Assembly: GCA_949740445.1 (NCBI GenBank)
Contig: CATJIF010000102.1
Coordinates: forward strand, 1-32,189
Length of the DNA: 32,189 nucleotides
Origin: an uncultured Peptostreptococcaceae bacterium
GTDB taxonomy: Bacteria > Bacillota > Clostridia > Peptostreptococcales > Anaerovoracaceae
Direction of reading: 5' to 3'
Of this stretch, positions 23,116 through 32,188 are shown piece after piece. The translations under genes were made by a program, and so were the position numbers. The first letter of the stretch is position 1. The number at the start of each line of letters is the position of its first letter. The notes beneath the pieces were generated by a model. It had not been told where the DNA came from. It worked only from the letters and a program-made list of their open reading frames with translations, and ran no database searches.

Positions 23116-24465
23116 TTATGCCTCCGCATTCCGCTTGTTCTCCAACGCTGCCACCGTAATCCAATCGGGAATCTCCGGGCAGCAGTGCACACTTTCTTCC
23201 GAAAGAACAAACACGGTCTCGTATGATGGCGGCGTTTGCGGAAATTCACCAAAGCCGTCAGAAAAGTACAGCAGCCCTCCGAACGCGCTGTCCCCGCTTT
23301 CTGATTTTAGTTGTTCCACGCGCTGAAACACTGGAAGAAATGAAGTTCCGCCACCGCCCCGCCTCCGAAATTCCAAAATATAACTGTCAAATTCCGCCCT
23401 GGTCCGAAATGTTCTTTCCTCTTGTATGCAGCTATCGCATTGTATAACATAAAGGACAAACCGGCCCTGCTGCCATTCCCGCAGACTGTCTACCGCAAGC
23501 TGTGTCTGCGTTAAAAACTGCTCTGCCATCTTCTTATCACAGGAAGCAGAAGTATCAATAGCGATGGCGATCATTTTTACTCGTTCTTCTTCCCTGCCTT
23601 CGTCATACTCGATCAAAGGCAAATCGCCGTATAACTGCAGCCCTGTCATATACCATGCCAGATTCAGGCAGTCCATGTCCATATGCATCGTTTCTTCTAT
23701 TCTTTTGAATTTCTTCCATATGGATTCGTAGGATACATACGCCCTGTCTGCAGCGCTTTGCAACAGCCTTATCCTGTCTTCAGCCTTCGCTTTGGGCAGA
23801 TCTCCGGCCAGTCTTTTATTATCCTCTTGCACCTGTAGCATCCCCTGTTTCCAGAGCTCTTCTATAAAAATATTTGTCTCTGTTTTTCGTTTTTTTGTAT
23901 TCTTCCACAGTTTGTGATCATCGCCCAGAATGTCTCTGGAAGCGCGCAATACCTGTTCTTTCAGAGAGCTATCTCTTTGGCATTGCAGGTACAGCCACTT
24001 TGCACCAATGTACGCTTCCTGCTGCAACATTGCGTTATTTTGTCCGTGATGAATATTTACGCCCGCATACTGTCTGCCGCCGGGCAGACGGTTTATCAGA
24101 TGAAATACACAAATATCGCAGACGGCATCGTAGATAAAATCCTCGCTTTTGTCTTCCCGGCAGATATGATGCAGCATGCAATGCCCAAGCGAGTGCAGCA
24201 TCAGCTGTGACAGTCGTTCGAAGTCGTTTAGATATAGCGATATTACATCTGTTGCATTGTAAAACAAACACGATCCGTCGGTCCCCATAATCGAAATTTT
24301 TTCTGCCGGCTGCAAGCGCAAGAGATAAAACAATGGCTCTAAATGCGGCCAGTGCATAAGAATTTCCTGTCGCACATACCTTAAGATATCTTCGGCAATA
24401 TCTCTTTTTTCATTTGCGGTCCTTTTCTGTTCTCTGCCCCGATCTGCCTCTTGTATCAGCTGCAT
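23116..24465 (-). CDS. DUF2201-type protein: metallopeptidase-like + VWA domains
   Basis: A 449-residue cytosolic protein. Residues 80-130 match the DUF2201_N putative metallopeptidase pattern (LMLHSLGHCMLHH, then CREDK...AVCDICVFHLIN), but the expected HExxH reads H91-S-L-G-H95, so the catalytic Glu is Ser. After a Lys/Glu-rich helical linker (160-260), residues 296-435 form a VWA-like domain with intact MIDAS: DTSAS at 304-308, T374 in GGGGTSF and D403 in YFSDGFG. Such proteins are paired with MoxR-type AAA ATPases, which remodel clients presented by the VWA subunit. Its ATG overlaps the end of the ATPase gene by 10 bases, so the two are translationally coupled. Client unknown. Confidence 0.85.
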   Translation of the reverse strand: MQLIQEADRGREQKRTANEKRDIAEDILRYVRQEILMHWPHLEPLFYLLRLQPAEKISIMGTDGSCLFYNATDVISLYLNDFERLSQLMLHSLGHCMLHHICREDKSEDFIYDAVCDICVFHLINRLPGGRQYAGVNIHHGQNNAMLQQEAYIGAKWLYLQCQRDSSLKEQVLRASRDILGDDHKLWKNTKKRKTETNIFIEELWKQGMLQVQEDNKRLAGDLPKAKAEDRIRLLQSAADRAYVSYESIWKKFKRIEETMHMDMDCLNLAWYMTGLQLYGDLPLIEYDEGREEERVKMIAIAIDTSASCDKKMAEQFLTQTQLAVDSLREWQQGRFVLYVIQCDSCIQEERTFRTRAEFDSYILEFRRRGGGGTSFLPVFQRVEQLKSESGDSAFGGLLYFSDGFGEFPQTPPSYETVFVLSEESVHCCPEIPDWITVAALENKRNAEA

Positions 24466-25805
24466 AACTGTGCCTCCTGTATTCGCTTTGTCAGCTTTGC
24501 CTTTGACAGCTGTCCAAATATGGATTTTTTATATTTCAGGTACACGGAATTTGCGCCGTCTGCCATCAGGCGCACCGCGGCTTCGCTGAAGCTCAGCTCG
24601 TTCAGCAGCATTTCCAGTTCGCTGCCAGTTCCAAATACCTGACTGATAAAATCCAGCACATTCGTTATTTCTCTGTTTTTCTGTTGCCGCAACAATTCGC
24701 AGGCTTCCGTTGTGGTGCAGAGCCTCTCTTTTATCTGAGCAATGCTTGCCTCATCGGCCCCGCCGCAGAAAGCAGGCACATTTTCGGGCAAACTGCCACT
24801 TATCTGATTGCACTCCTTTACCGCTGCTGCATATTCTGCGATCTCGCTTCGCAACCGTTCAGCAAGCAGCAGCGAAAACGCACATCTGGCATCAAAGGCC
24901 AGCTTTGCGCAGCGTTGTTTCAGCTCAGAAGAAGCCTGCCCATTCAGGAGCTCATCGAGCTCCTGCGGCTGCACCACCTGGGAAAATACCCGATAGCTGC
25001 ACATAAAACTGCGGCAGATCTCCTCGCTACCCAAATATTGTGCAATCAGGTGCAAATCGACCCCGATCATCTGCTCTTCGCACAAAATCAGCATCTGCGA
25101 CAGCTCTTCCCATCCCCTGGCCGTAACCATCTGCGCCGGAAAACCGTGCTTCGAATAGAGGCAGAAATGCTTTGGGTTCTGTGAAAGATACGCCCGGATT
25201 GCCGGATGGATGCCCTGTTTTGCGGCGTAATCCTTCCAGATTTCAAAGGAAGGTTCGATGGAAATATATCGAATCCGGTCGCGTATGGCCATATCCAGCT
25301 CCTTTGCCGACCGATTATATTCCGGAGGATTGCCCGCCAGTACAATAATCCAGCCAGCCGGCAGCTGATGCGGGCCGAAGCGTTTATTCTGTAAAAATTC
25401 CAGCATTAACGGCGCTATGCTCTCCGAAGCGCAGTTAAATTCATCCAAAAACAAAACACCTTCCTCGCGCCCGGAATCTTCCATTGCCTGATACACCTCT
25501 GCAATAATTTCGCTCATCGTATATTTCGTTACATGGCACACCCGGCCGCCAAATTCCCCGGTCGAAAGCCGGGGAAGTCCCGTAATACTCTGCCTCGTAT
25601 GGTGCGTAATCGTATAGGACAGAAACGACACACCCATTTCTGCCGCCGCCTGCCTGACAATATCGGTCTTGCCGATCCCTGCCGGCCCAATCAGTGCAAC
25701 CGGCCGTTGGCGGTTGACCGGAATGCGGTATGCCCCGCCGCTGCCCTTCAGCAAATACAAGTAAATCGTCTGCTTGATGCAGTCCTTCGCTTCTTTAATA
25801 TTCAT
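24456..25805 (-). CDS. MoxR-type AAA+ ATPase
   Basis: A 449-residue AAA+ protein. Walker A is GPAGIGKT (40-47), Walker B VLFLDEF (117-123), sensor 1 LAGNPPEYN (N159) and Arg finger region AIRDRIRY (173-180). A helical C-terminal region of about 200 residues follows. MoxR proteins act as hexameric chaperones with VWA partners. The ATG at 25805 is chosen because AAGGAG lies 6 bases before it; a longer frame to 25895 has no support. It is the first gene of a coupled pair with the DUF2201-type gene. Its promoter is not clear: TATAGT at about 25845 on the minus strand has a weak -35. Confidence 0.88.
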   Translation of the reverse strand: MNIKEAKDCIKQTIYLYLLKGSGGAYRIPVNRQRPVALIGPAGIGKTDIVRQAAAEMGVSFLSYTITHHTRQSITGLPRLSTGEFGGRVCHVTKYTMSEIIAEVYQAMEDSGREEGVLFLDEFNCASESIAPLMLEFLQNKRFGPHQLPAGWIIVLAGNPPEYNRSAKELDMAIRDRIRYISIEPSFEIWKDYAAKQGIHPAIRAYLSQNPKHFCLYSKHGFPAQMVTARGWEELSQMLILCEEQMIGVDLHLIAQYLGSEEICRSFMCSYRVFSQVVQPQELDELLNGQASSELKQRCAKLAFDARCAFSLLLAERLRSEIAEYAAAVKECNQISGSLPENVPAFCGGADEASIAQIKERLCTTTEACELLRQQKNREITNVLDFISQVFGTGSELEMLLNELSFSEAAVRLMADGANSVYLKYKKSIFGQLSKAKLTKRIQEAQLCS

Positions 25806-25859
25806 TGTGTTCTCCTTCCAAGCAATGCGCTTTCCTGTAAAGCCACTATAGCACAAGAC

Positions 25860-25879
25860 CCTCCGCCAAACTTCGGAGG
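25860..25879. promoter_or_regulatory. Inverted repeat between divergent genes
   Basis: CCTCCG and CGGAGG flank an 8-base spacer, directly upstream of the -35 box of the plus-strand promoter and within the leader or promoter of the MoxR gene. It has no T-tract, so an operator is more likely than a terminator. Confidence 0.4.
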
Positions 25880-25908
25880 TTGAAGGGAAACACAAAAAAT
25901 GATATGAT
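25880..25908 (+). promoter_or_regulatory. Promoter of the unidentified plus-strand gene
   Basis: TTGAAG, 17-base spacer, TATGAT (4/6 and 5/6). The predicted transcription start falls near 25915, at the foot of the first of two hairpins. Confidence 0.6.
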
Positions 25909-25915
25909 TTTTATA

Positions 25916-25955
25916 TCTGGCGGTTGCCAGACACAGCGCAGGCAGAGCCTGGCGC
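25916..25955 (+). other. Two adjacent hairpins at the 5' end of the transcript
   Basis: TCTGGC-GGTT-GCCAGA (25916-25931) and CAGGC-AGA-GCCTG (25939-25951, extendable to 25936-25955 with a bulge) follow directly after the predicted start site. A structured 5' end of this kind may stabilise the mRNA or control translation; no riboswitch class is recognised. Confidence 0.45.
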
Positions 25956-25994
25956 AGTCGATACATCAACGATGGGGAATTAAGAGAGAACCGC

Positions 25995-26636
25995 ATGGAA
26001 CAGCTTAAAATCATCGGTTATTACATATGCGAAACCGTCGATCTGCCGCAATACCTTGCAGGCATCAGCACACAGCTGCTTTCTGTCAGCAACTGCCTTG
26101 GAGAACTGCATCCGAAATGGGAATGTTTATTTGACGAACGTCATAAAGGTAAAACATCAGAATATCAGAAACGATTACAGCTCGGAGATGAACAGTACAG
26201 AGCGCTCGTAAAAACAGCACGCGGCCTTTTTCAGCAGGGAAAGCTCAGCATTGACTGCCGGTTTCTACAAAAATCAGATGCGCAGCATTTTTATAAACAA
26301 TTCTGTCCGGCAGTCGCCTGCCGCATCGTAAGCGTTTCCACAACGCCCATATATTTTAAGCTCTTAGCCGAAGAACTAAAACGAAGCGGCAATTTGGAAA
26401 TGCTCAGCGGCCGGCCGGACAACAGCGCACCTCTGGGATGCGACATCCTCGGATGGGACATCCCAGGTTTTCATTCCTTTTTATGCAATTCGCTGCATCA
26501 ATGCCTGCCAAAAGCCGAATTCAACGAGGTTGGACTGCTTAAAAACGATTTCAGCGAGGTCGCTGCTTTCGCCCGCCGGATCGAAGGCATGGGAGAACCA
26601 GTTGCATGGATTCCGTGCAAAATTGGAGAAGCGTAA
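25995..26636 (+). CDS. Unidentified 213-residue protein
   Basis: I do not recognise this protein family. It is soluble, with no signal or membrane segment, and mixes helices and strands; seven or so Cys residues are scattered. The segment LGCDILGWDIPGFHSFLCNSL (residues about 146-166) looks conserved and recalls small cytosolic hypothetical or immunity-like proteins, but I cannot confirm this. The ribosome site is weak (AAGAGAG, 6 bases before ATG). It is divergent from the MoxR gene and convergent with the DUF262 gene (31-base gap), with its own promoter and structured leader. It may belong to either neighbouring system or be independent. Confidence 0.6.
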   Translation: MEQLKIIGYYICETVDLPQYLAGISTQLLSVSNCLGELHPKWECLFDERHKGKTSEYQKRLQLGDEQYRALVKTARGLFQQGKLSIDCRFLQKSDAQHFYKQFCPAVACRIVSVSTTPIYFKLLAEELKRSGNLEMLSGRPDNSAPLGCDILGWDIPGFHSFLCNSLHQCLPKAEFNEVGLLKNDFSEVAAFARRIEGMGEPVAWIPCKIGEA

Positions 26637-26667
26637 GCTCCCATGTTCGACCCTGTGTTTTCTTCTA

Positions 26668-29016
26668 TCAGTTCAACGTAATGCGGAAATGCTTCAGCAC
26701 TTTATTGTGCGTAGTTCCGTCGTTCATCAGATACGCTACCGCAGGCACGCTGGTCATGCCCCTTTCCCAGTAGCCATCTTCTACGCAAACCGTCCTAAGC
26801 CATTTGACGCCTAAAAAGCACTCTCTTTGCGCATCCAGCTCGGCCTTTGCCGCCTCGTCGATCCATCGGCAGTCCAATACAGGCTTTGTTGCGCCGTCCT
26901 CTTCTACCAGAAAATCGCTGGACAGCACCGCCGGCGATGCGCAGATGCCCACGCCCACGAATCCCCTGCCCTGAATATGGCAAAATACAAAGTCTCCCAC
27001 GTGAACGTTTGTCAGCTTATTGGCGCCAAGTGTTGCGGCTGCGGCAGATACAAAGCCCTTTGCCCGGGCATCTTCCCAGCTGCGGCCATTGCTGTATTCC
27101 ACAGTAAATCTGCGGCCGCTTCCGCTCTGAATGGTGAGTGCCAGGTCGTCATCCCAGTCCCCGGCCAGCGTTCGGATGGTTTCCGGGTTCCAGATGGCTT
27201 TTGCCAGCTTGATGTACATCTGCGCCCGTTCCCGGATGGCTTCCTTATCAAACTGGATATCGTGGGGACGAAAGCCGAATTCATCCTGCAACGCAAGAAA
27301 TTGCGGATTGTTTACATAAGCGTTGGAATTGAGCGCCTGCGCCAGAATATTATCGCTCAGATAATGCACGACCTTTTCCGCATATGGCATATCCTGATAG
27401 CTTCTGTTATGGTCTAAGGTAAGGAGCATCAGGTTGCCTATCTTCTGCCTGCTATTGCGAAAATCTTCCTCATCGTTAAACAGGGCCTTGTAAGTCTCGT
27501 AGTCATCTGCAAGGATGTGCTCAACATCGTAGGAGATCCGCGGATTCCGGTCGATGTAGGCTGCAAACTGCGAAGCGTACCCCATGCGGAGGTTTACATA
27601 ATCCGTAAACCGCGCCAGCATGTGTAGCATATACCGGTCGGTAAAGCGATTCAGCACAAAATCCGCAATGGCATCGAATTTCTCCGGCATCCTCTGCAGC
27701 GCTGCGGTCAGCCGAATGCCCACGGTTTTCACATCCTGATTGCGAATCTGGCACATTATCCGAAACAATAAGGTCTTATTTGTGTTCCAGTTGATCTTTT
27801 TATAATTAAAAATCCTGGCAGATGCAAAGACATCAATAAACGTCGCTATCATCTTTATCTTCTGATCCACAACTTCCGGCGGATCGTCTACGCAGACTGC
27901 CGCCATGACCAGATAATTCTGATATGTAATGTTTCTGTGGGTATTGTAAAACACAGCTTCGTAGCCTTTGGTAATCGTCTGCGAATACTCCCTGATCCTG
28001 AGATACAGATGCATCATCTGCGACATTTCTACCGTTACCATCTCTTTATATTGCCGGGGCTGTGTCAGCTGCATCTTCGTGCGAGCGTTTTTCCTTACCC
28101 AGGTGTGAAACTTCTCGCCAAGAAGCTCGAAGTCCTGATCTTCGGCGCCTCGTTTCGTATCGCGGATGGTTTTTGCATACTTGGCCCGAAGCCAGGCTGA
28201 AATAAAATCCACATCTTCCGACCTTACTGCGCCGCTGCTCTCCCCGTCGAAGGTACGTTTGATTCTGTCGATATTCTGCTGCCACACCTGATTTACAGCA
28301 TCCCGGCTGCCTTCATCCACTTGCTGAATCATAAATGCCTTGAGCATTTCCGCGCTGTTTAAGCTGAGGCCGCGGTCGTTCATGGTGAGGAATATGGTGT
28401 GCGCCTCGTCCTCTGAAGGCGTGTCAATCTCTAAAAACAGCACTTTTCCCTTCAGCCAGTAAATGAAATAAGGCAATGCCTCTCCCTTCAGCTCATCGGG
28501 AAACAGCTCTTCGATATCCGCATATCGCTGCATGAGATTTTTATTGCTCTCGCCGAGAGGCACATAGGCTCTGTTCTGATGCCAGAGTGCTTCCATGCAG
28601 CTGTTGCGCTCGGCAACGTCGATATTAAATGCCATGGTGCCGAAATCGTCTCTATAGATCAGGCTTTTGAAATCAATGGGAAGAGTAGGAACCCCTTCCG
28701 TCTGATTCTGCAAATTCTGTAAATACATCAGAAGAAGCGTCAGAGATGTCAGCCTTTGCTGGCCATCGACGATCTTTCGGGTGGTGCCGCCAGTGCAGAT
28801 GATGCTTCCCATGTAATAATAGCCGTAATTCTGCACCTCTCTGGTCGAGACATGGTGCTCCGGATCATAGTACTTCTGAAAGGTGTCGTAAAAGTCCATG
28901 AGCATCTGCTCGATCTGCCTGCGGCCCCAGCGGTATTCTCGCTGATAGTAATCCACTTCGAACCGTCCCCGGGTTAATACCACCTCGAGGGTATCTGTTT
29001 TATCAATTTTTTTCAT
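26668..29016 (-). CDS. DUF262-DUF1524 nuclease with C-terminal PUA/EVE-like domain
   Basis: A 782-residue protein of the GmrSD/BrxU-related type. The DUF262 (ParB/Srx-like NTPase) part shows YQREYRW (24-30) and DGQQRLTSL (84-92). The DUF1524 HNH-type nuclease part shows VEHIL (H500), KIGNLMLL (N528) and HNRS (N537). Residues ~640-782 form an extra domain with RSWEDARAKGF and VGDFVFCHIQGRGFVGVG, like PUA/EVE folds that read modified bases. Known relatives cut modified phage DNA; the substrate here is not known. It starts 23 bases after the hsdR stop, with AAAGGAA upstream, so it is in one operon with hsdR. Confidence 0.85.
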   Translation of the reverse strand: MKKIDKTDTLEVVLTRGRFEVDYYQREYRWGRRQIEQMLMDFYDTFQKYYDPEHHVSTREVQNYGYYYMGSIICTGGTTRKIVDGQQRLTSLTLLLMYLQNLQNQTEGVPTLPIDFKSLIYRDDFGTMAFNIDVAERNSCMEALWHQNRAYVPLGESNKNLMQRYADIEELFPDELKGEALPYFIYWLKGKVLFLEIDTPSEDEAHTIFLTMNDRGLSLNSAEMLKAFMIQQVDEGSRDAVNQVWQQNIDRIKRTFDGESSGAVRSEDVDFISAWLRAKYAKTIRDTKRGAEDQDFELLGEKFHTWVRKNARTKMQLTQPRQYKEMVTVEMSQMMHLYLRIREYSQTITKGYEAVFYNTHRNITYQNYLVMAAVCVDDPPEVVDQKIKMIATFIDVFASARIFNYKKINWNTNKTLLFRIMCQIRNQDVKTVGIRLTAALQRMPEKFDAIADFVLNRFTDRYMLHMLARFTDYVNLRMGYASQFAAYIDRNPRISYDVEHILADDYETYKALFNDEEDFRNSRQKIGNLMLLTLDHNRSYQDMPYAEKVVHYLSDNILAQALNSNAYVNNPQFLALQDEFGFRPHDIQFDKEAIRERAQMYIKLAKAIWNPETIRTLAGDWDDDLALTIQSGSGRRFTVEYSNGRSWEDARAKGFVSAAAATLGANKLTNVHVGDFVFCHIQGRGFVGVGICASPAVLSSDFLVEEDGATKPVLDCRWIDEAAKAELDAQRECFLGVKWLRTVCVEDGYWERGMTSVPAVAYLMNDGTTHNKVLKHFRITLN

Positions 29017-29039
29017 GGTCCAGCGTTCCTTTCCAGCGA

Positions 29040-32000
29040 TTATGTTCTCTCTCCATATAGTGAAGGCTCTTCCGCTGCCATACCGAAATCCTTCTCCGAG
29101 TAAAAATCGTATTCCTCAACTTTGTGCCCCGGTTCTTCCATATCAGCATTATCCGTCCACAACTCACACTGCGTCATTACCGTCTGAATCGCATCGTCCA
29201 TCCCCTCCGGCGGATAGCGGTGCTTTTTCAGCAGCCTTTTTATCATCATCCGCATTCTGGCTCTAGCAGAATCCCGCTTCTGCCAGTCGATGGTACAATT
29301 TTTGCGCAATGTATCTGCCATCTCTTTTGTAATAGCAATCAATTCTTCATTTTTGTAAAAATCCTTGATCGCCTGCGGCTTTGTCAGCGCATCGTAAAAC
29401 GCCAGTTCATCCGCGGTCAATCCAAGCTGATCTCCTTCTTGCTTTGCCGCCGCAATCTGCTTTGCCAGGTTCAGCAGTTCTTCGATCACCTGCTCGTTTG
29501 TCAACATTCCGTTCAGATAACGATTCATCACCTTCTGAATTATCTCGCTGAATTTCTCGGATTTTACCACATTTGTGCGCCTGTATATCTGCACCTGCTC
29601 GGCAATCAGCTTTTTTAAAAGCTCTACTGCAAGGTTTTTCTCTTTCATTTTGGCGATTTCTTCGAGGAAGTTCGGATCGAAAATTGAAAATTCTTCCGCT
29701 ACATCCGAGAACAGGTTGATTACACCGTCACTTTTTATGCTCTGCTTCAAAAGCGCGCTGATCCGCGCGTTCATTTCCGGCAGGGAAATTTTCTTTCCCT
29801 CTCCCTGATTCATCAGGCGCATAACAAGCACGCGCACCGATTCAAAAAATGCGGCCTCTATGCGAAGCGTTGCTTCCACCAACGACGAACAGAGCGAAAG
29901 AGCCTGGTGGAGCAGCAGCGACTCTTTCAGGAAATCTTCACGTTTTCTTTTTCTATCTACCGCAACAATAAAGTTGACGGCTCCACTGATGGCCTTTGCG
30001 CGCTCTAAGTCAGTTCCGGTCGTAAATCTGGAATAATCGTAACCGTGGAACACATCGCGGCAGATAGAGAGTTTTTCTAAAAACTTCGGATACGCTACCT
30101 TCGCTATGTCGGTATCGCCATAGTTTTTCTTATCGCGGGAGGTATAATCATTCATCGCTTCCTTCAGCGCCGCGGCAATTCCCACATAATCGACGATCAA
30201 CCCGCCTTCCTTGTCTGCAAAGACGCGGTTCACCCGGGCAATCGCCTGCATCAAATTATAGCCCTGCATCGGTTTATAAATGTACATAGTGGCAAGCGAC
30301 GGCACATCGAAACCCGTAAGCCACATATCGACCACAATGGCAATTTTAAGCGCACTGTCGTTATCCTTAAACGTGTTCGCCAATTCTTCTCTGCGACGCT
30401 TGTTACCGATCATCGCCCGCCATTCTTCCGGATCTTTGTTGCTCTCTGTCATGACTATAGCAACCTTTTCTTTCCACAGAGGGCGCAGCTCCAAAATGCG
30501 CTTATAAATCTTTATGGCAATCTCGCGGGAATAAGCGACGATCATCGCCTTGCCAGTCAGAAGAGCCGCGCGGTGGTTTTCGTAGTGTTCCAAAATATCG
30601 TCCACCAGCGAAGCAATCGTCTGTTCGTTGCCGAGAATGGCTTCCATCTGCCCCAACTCGCGTTTACTTTTCTGAATCACATCCGGATCGGCATTATGCG
30701 CCATGATGTCGTATTCCTGATCCATCAGCTGAAGCGTCGTTTGGTCTAACTTCAGACGGATCACGCGGCTTTCGTAATACACCGGCCGGGTTGCGCCGTC
30801 TTCTACCGCCTGCGTCATATCGTAAACATCAATATAATCGCCGAATATCTCCTGGGTACTTCTATCCTTTGCAGAGATCGGCGTGCCTGTAAATCCAATA
30901 TACGTCGCATTCGGCAGGCTATTGCGAATGATTCTGGCCGTACCGATCTTTATTTTACCGGTTTTTGCATCGACTTTTTCTTTTAAACCATACTGGCCGC
31001 GGTGTGCTTCGTCGGCCATAACTACGATGTTTCTTCGCTGGGAAAGCGGCTCGTTGGATTCTTCGAATTTCTGCATGGTGGTAAACAGGATGCCATTTGC
31101 CTTTCTTCCATCGAGCAGCGTTTTCAAGTGCTCTCTGCTTTCCGCATGCACCGGCTCCTGACGCAGAAAGTCCTTGCATTTTGCGAACTGATAGAACAAC
31201 TGGTTGTCCAGATCGTTGCGGTCTGTCAAAACTACAATGGTGGGGCTGTCCAAAGCTTCCTGCAATCTGTGAGCATAAAACACCATGGAAAGCGATTTGC
31301 CGCTGCCCTGCGTATGCCAGAACACGCCGCCTTTTCCATCGGTTGTTGTAGCATATTTGGTAGATTCTACCGCTTTGTTGACTGCAAAATACTGATGGTA
31401 TCCGGCTAATATCTTAAATTGCTTTAATCCCTCGTTGGAAAAACAAATAAAGTTTTTTATGATATCCAGCAGGCGGCTTTTCTCAAAAATACCTTCGAAA
31501 AAAGTATCGAACTGTGCATATTGAGTGTTTTCGTAGCTGCCATCCTTCGTTTTCCATTCCATAAAGCGATCTTCGCCGGAAGTAATCGTTCCCGCCTTAG
31601 ACGTAAGATGATCGCTCATCACACAAATGCAGTTATAAACGAACATGGATGGAATTTCATGTATGTAATTTCGAATTTGCGTATATGCCTCCGACGCGTC
31701 TGTTTCTTCTCTGGAGGGAGATTTCAGTTCGATCAGTACCACCGGCAGCCCGTTGAGGAACAAGAGGATGTCTGGACGCTTGTTGCTGTTTTCAATCAAC
31801 GTCCACTGATTGGCAACAATAAAGGAATTGTTATCCGGATGTTGATAATCCACAAGATACACAAGACCGGAGTGTTCTTCTCCTTCGAGGAAGTAACGCA
31901 CTTCAATGCCATGCTGAATGTAATCCATAAAGATAGCATTTTTCTGAACCAGTTCCGCGTTTTCAAAGTTCTTTAATTTAAACAGCGCATCCGCAATCGC

Positions 32001-32174
32001 TTCTTGCGGCATGGCCGGATTTAACCGATAAAGAGCTGCCTGAAGCTCGCTTTCGTAAAGAGGGCTGTAAAAATCTCTGTCGATATCCGGACCGTATATG
32101 TGTTGGTACCCCATATCCCGAAATAATTCTATGATGGAATTTTCATAATCGGCTTCTGTGTATTGTCCTGACAT
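29040..32174 (-). CDS. hsdR: Type I restriction enzyme subunit R (HsdR)
   Basis: A 1044-residue ATP-dependent translocase/nuclease. The N-terminal PD-(D/E)xK nuclease has D135 (RPDILLF), E149 and K151 (ELK), and the QxxxY motif Q166-Y170. The SF2 motor has TQGSGKS (288-294, K293), DEAH (388-391), GFTGTP near residue 430 and motif VI QAIARVNR. A C-terminal helical region of about 250 residues binds the HsdM/S core. All catalytic residues are present. The start has AAGGAG 8 bases upstream, and this site abuts the window edge, so hsdM and hsdS are expected further right but are not seen. Target sequence cannot be inferred without HsdS. Confidence 0.95.
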   Translation of the reverse strand: MSGQYTEADYENSIIELFRDMGYQHIYGPDIDRDFYSPLYESELQAALYRLNPAMPQEAIADALFKLKNFENAELVQKNAIFMDYIQHGIEVRYFLEGEEHSGLVYLVDYQHPDNNSFIVANQWTLIENSNKRPDILLFLNGLPVVLIELKSPSREETDASEAYTQIRNYIHEIPSMFVYNCICVMSDHLTSKAGTITSGEDRFMEWKTKDGSYENTQYAQFDTFFEGIFEKSRLLDIIKNFICFSNEGLKQFKILAGYHQYFAVNKAVESTKYATTTDGKGGVFWHTQGSGKSLSMVFYAHRLQEALDSPTIVVLTDRNDLDNQLFYQFAKCKDFLRQEPVHAESREHLKTLLDGRKANGILFTTMQKFEESNEPLSQRRNIVVMADEAHRGQYGLKEKVDAKTGKIKIGTARIIRNSLPNATYIGFTGTPISAKDRSTQEIFGDYIDVYDMTQAVEDGATRPVYYESRVIRLKLDQTTLQLMDQEYDIMAHNADPDVIQKSKRELGQMEAILGNEQTIASLVDDILEHYENHRAALLTGKAMIVAYSREIAIKIYKRILELRPLWKEKVAIVMTESNKDPEEWRAMIGNKRRREELANTFKDNDSALKIAIVVDMWLTGFDVPSLATMYIYKPMQGYNLMQAIARVNRVFADKEGGLIVDYVGIAAALKEAMNDYTSRDKKNYGDTDIAKVAYPKFLEKLSICRDVFHGYDYSRFTTGTDLERAKAISGAVNFIVAVDRKRKREDFLKESLLLHQALSLCSSLVEATLRIEAAFFESVRVLVMRLMNQGEGKKISLPEMNARISALLKQSIKSDGVINLFSDVAEEFSIFDPNFLEEIAKMKEKNLAVELLKKLIAEQVQIYRRTNVVKSEKFSEIIQKVMNRYLNGMLTNEQVIEELLNLAKQIAAAKQEGDQLGLTADELAFYDALTKPQAIKDFYKNEELIAITKEMADTLRKNCTIDWQKRDSARARMRMMIKRLLKKHRYPPEGMDDAIQTVMTQCELWTDNADMEEPGHKVEEYDFYSEKDFGMAAEEPSLYGERT

Positions 32175-32182
32175 GGTTGTTG

Positions 32183-32188
32183 CTCCTT
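32183..32188 (-). promoter_or_regulatory. Ribosome binding site of hsdR
   Basis: Minus strand AAGGAG, 8 bases before the ATG at 32174-32172. It fixes the start of hsdR at the window edge. Confidence 0.75.

Noticed and set aside
25860-25879. Hairpin considered as a terminator
   Set aside because: Neither strand has a T-tract after the stem, and genes diverge from this point, so nothing needs terminating there.
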